A DNA stretch of 6,241 bases, from positions 1 through 6,241 of the forward strand of contig WRJW01000140.1 in NCBI GenBank assembly GCA_009778375.1, read 5' to 3'. Positions 5,415-6,241 of this stretch are shown one piece after another. The notes under the pieces were generated by a model, which did no database searches, had not been told where the DNA came from, and worked only from the letters and a program-made list of their open reading frames with translations. The stretch is from Bacteroidota bacterium. Lineage in GTDB: Bacteria > Bacteroidota > Bacteroidia > Bacteroidales > UBA932. The position numbers were made by a program, and so were the translations under genes. How positions within the stretch are numbered: position 1 is the first letter of the stretch; each line of letters begins with the position of its first letter.

Positions 5415-5446
5415 CGGGGACGGGTAAAATTACCTGTCCCCGTTTT
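5415..5446 (+). terminator. Strong intrinsic terminator ending the peptide operon
   Basis: CGGGGACGGGTA (5415-5426) pairs with TACCTGTCCCCG (5431-5442) over 12 bp with a single G-U wobble (5422/5435) and an AAAT loop, followed by TTTT (5443-5446). On the other strand the stem is followed by an A-run complementary to T5407-T5413, so it could also stop antisense transcripts. It separates the peptide genes from the TolC gene. Confidence 0.88.
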
Positions 5447-5464
5447 CTATATCAATAAAACAAT

Positions 5465-5472
5465 TATCTTTG
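5465..5472 (+). promoter_or_regulatory. Promoter -7 box for the TolC-family gene
   Basis: TATCTTTG is an exact match to TAnnTTTG. The -33 position falls on the T-run after the terminator (TTTT 5443-5446, 18-nt spacer), a partial match. The start point would be near 5479, leaving a very short leader before ATG 5492. Confidence 0.55.
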
Positions 5473-5491
5473 TACATTATTCCTCGCCCCA

Positions 5492-6241
5492 ATGAACCAA
5501 TTAGTCAAAATAGCATTAACGCTGACGATCTTTGTAGCCGTCACCACACTCTACGCCCAAAAACAGTGGACGCTACAGGAGTGTATTCAATACGCATTAG
5601 AAAACAATCTGAATATCAAGCAGCAAAGTCTGTCGATTGAAAGGGATAAAAACCAGTTGGAACAATCCCGATGGGCTTTGGCCCCTAACCTGAACATTGG
5701 GTCAGACTATAGTTTAAGTTGGGGCCGTACTGCCAATACCTTTGATTTTGAAATCTATAACAAACTGACCCAAACCGGCAATCTCGGCATCAGTACTTCT
5801 GTGGATATTTTTAATGGACTTCAAAAAGTAAACACCATTAAAAGTAACCAGGCCCAGTTAGAAATATCGGGCCAGGAAGTAGAAAAACTTAAGAACGATA
5901 TCTCCATTAACATTGCCCGTACTTTCTTGCAGGTCATTTTGGCCCAGGAGATTTTGGAAACAGCCAAATTGAGTCGAGAGAGTGTAAGCGAGCAGGTGGC
6001 CAGAACCCAAATACTGGTAAATGCAGGTAATTTAGCCCAAAGCAGTTTGCTGGAGATGCAGGCCCAGTTAGCCACCGAACAAGTACAGGTAGTGAATGCC
6101 CAAAACCAACTCCGTACCAACTACCTAACCTTAGTACAGCTCCTTGACCTTCCTGTTGAAGAAAAGTTTAACATATCCATTCCACCCATCGAAATCGATA
6201 CCGCCGGCATAACCGGAGTCTTTATTGATCAACTCTTTCAA
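5492..6241 (+). CDS. TolC-family outer-membrane efflux/secretion channel, N-terminal 250 residues (runs off window)
   Basis: The frame is open from ATG 5492 to the last base, with no stop, giving 250 residues of a protein that is usually about 430-480. A signal peptide (about 1-22, LTLTIFVAVTTLYA before Gln) is followed by the typical OEP start WTLQECIQYALENNLNIKQQ (26-45). After it comes the ALAPNLNIGSDYSLSWGRT segment of the beta-barrel region and long heptad-like helices rich in Gln, Asn, Glu and Leu (about 113-220), including the NAGNLAQSSLLEMQAQLA turn (176-193). Such trimers form the outer-membrane exit for HlyD/ABC systems or RND and MacAB pumps. It has its own promoter behind a strong terminator, so it may serve the peptide exporter upstream, a pump encoded downstream, or both. 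Family assignment is secure, the partner is not. Confidence 0.92.
   Translation, partial: MNQLVKIALTLTIFVAVTTLYAQKQWTLQECIQYALENNLNIKQQSLSIERDKNQLEQSRWALAPNLNIGSDYSLSWGRTANTFDFEIYNKLTQTGNLGISTSVDIFNGLQKVNTIKSNQAQLEISGQEVEKLKNDISINIARTFLQVILAQEILETAKLSRESVSEQVARTQILVNAGNLAQSSLLEMQAQLATEQVQVVNAQNQLRTNYLTLVQLLDLPVEEKFNISIPPIEIDTAGITGVFIDQLFQ

Noticed and set aside
5821..6120. 99-codon open frame on the minus strand
   Set aside because: It lies wholly inside the TolC-family gene, whose family motifs are clear. The minus-strand product is Ser/Trp/Thr-rich with no recognisable domain, a typical shadow frame.
1..6241. CRISPR arrays, insertion sequences, integrase genes or long repeats
   Set aside because: No regularly spaced repeats, transposase motifs, or long direct or inverted repeats were seen in reading both strands.

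Overview
The window looks like a chromosomal segment from the phylum Bacteroidota, probably order Bacteroidales. Three short intergenic stretches carry close matches to the Bacteroidota sigma -7 box (TAnnTTTG: TACGTTTG at 414, TATTTTTG at 4188, TATCTTTG at 5465). Genes have almost no Shine-Dalgarno sequences, and the peptide leaders are of the MKN...GG type common in that phylum. All convincing genes lie on the + strand.

Layout. (1) 1-348: the 3' end of a CvpA-family membrane protein, unrelated to what follows. (2) 349-538: a promoter, then a strongly structured RNA of about 85 nt. Its two ends pair perfectly over 11 bp and run into six U's, so it is either a free-standing small RNA or a terminated leader for the export operon. 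(3) 539-4144: a tightly packed operon of an HlyD-type membrane fusion protein, a peptidase-containing ABC transporter (C39 peptidase + membrane domain + ATPase, all key residues present; ATGA overlap with the preceding gene) and an 80-residue winged-helix regulator. (4) 4145-5379: the cargo block. It holds a promoter-like box and a 20-bp near-perfect palindrome, two double-glycine leader peptides (62 and 66 aa), an AT-rich CPBP-family membrane protein that probably gives immunity, and a third double-glycine precursor of only 51 codons (5224-5379), which is easy to miss. (5) 5380-6241: a strong intrinsic terminator, a new promoter, and the first 250 codons of a TolC-family outer-membrane protein that runs off the window.

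How it fits together (inference). The regulator controls synthesis of the peptide precursors. The C39 domain of the ABC transporter cuts each precursor after Gly-Gly while exporting it. HlyD carries it across the periplasm and a TolC-type channel, possibly the one at 5492, lets it out. The CPBP protein protects the producer or processes a peptide. No lanthionine, radical-SAM, YcaO or other modifying enzyme is visible, so the mature peptides are probably unmodified apart from a possible disulfide in the second. The three cores (37, 43 and 26 residues) are all slightly acidic and very different from one another: a hydrophobic helix-like core with GxxxG, a Gly/Ala-rich core with GxxxG and two Cys, and a Pro/Gly-rich core with a hydrophobic tail. 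The third, unlike a pore-forming helix, is the most novel-looking item, together with the structured RNA upstream of hlyD.
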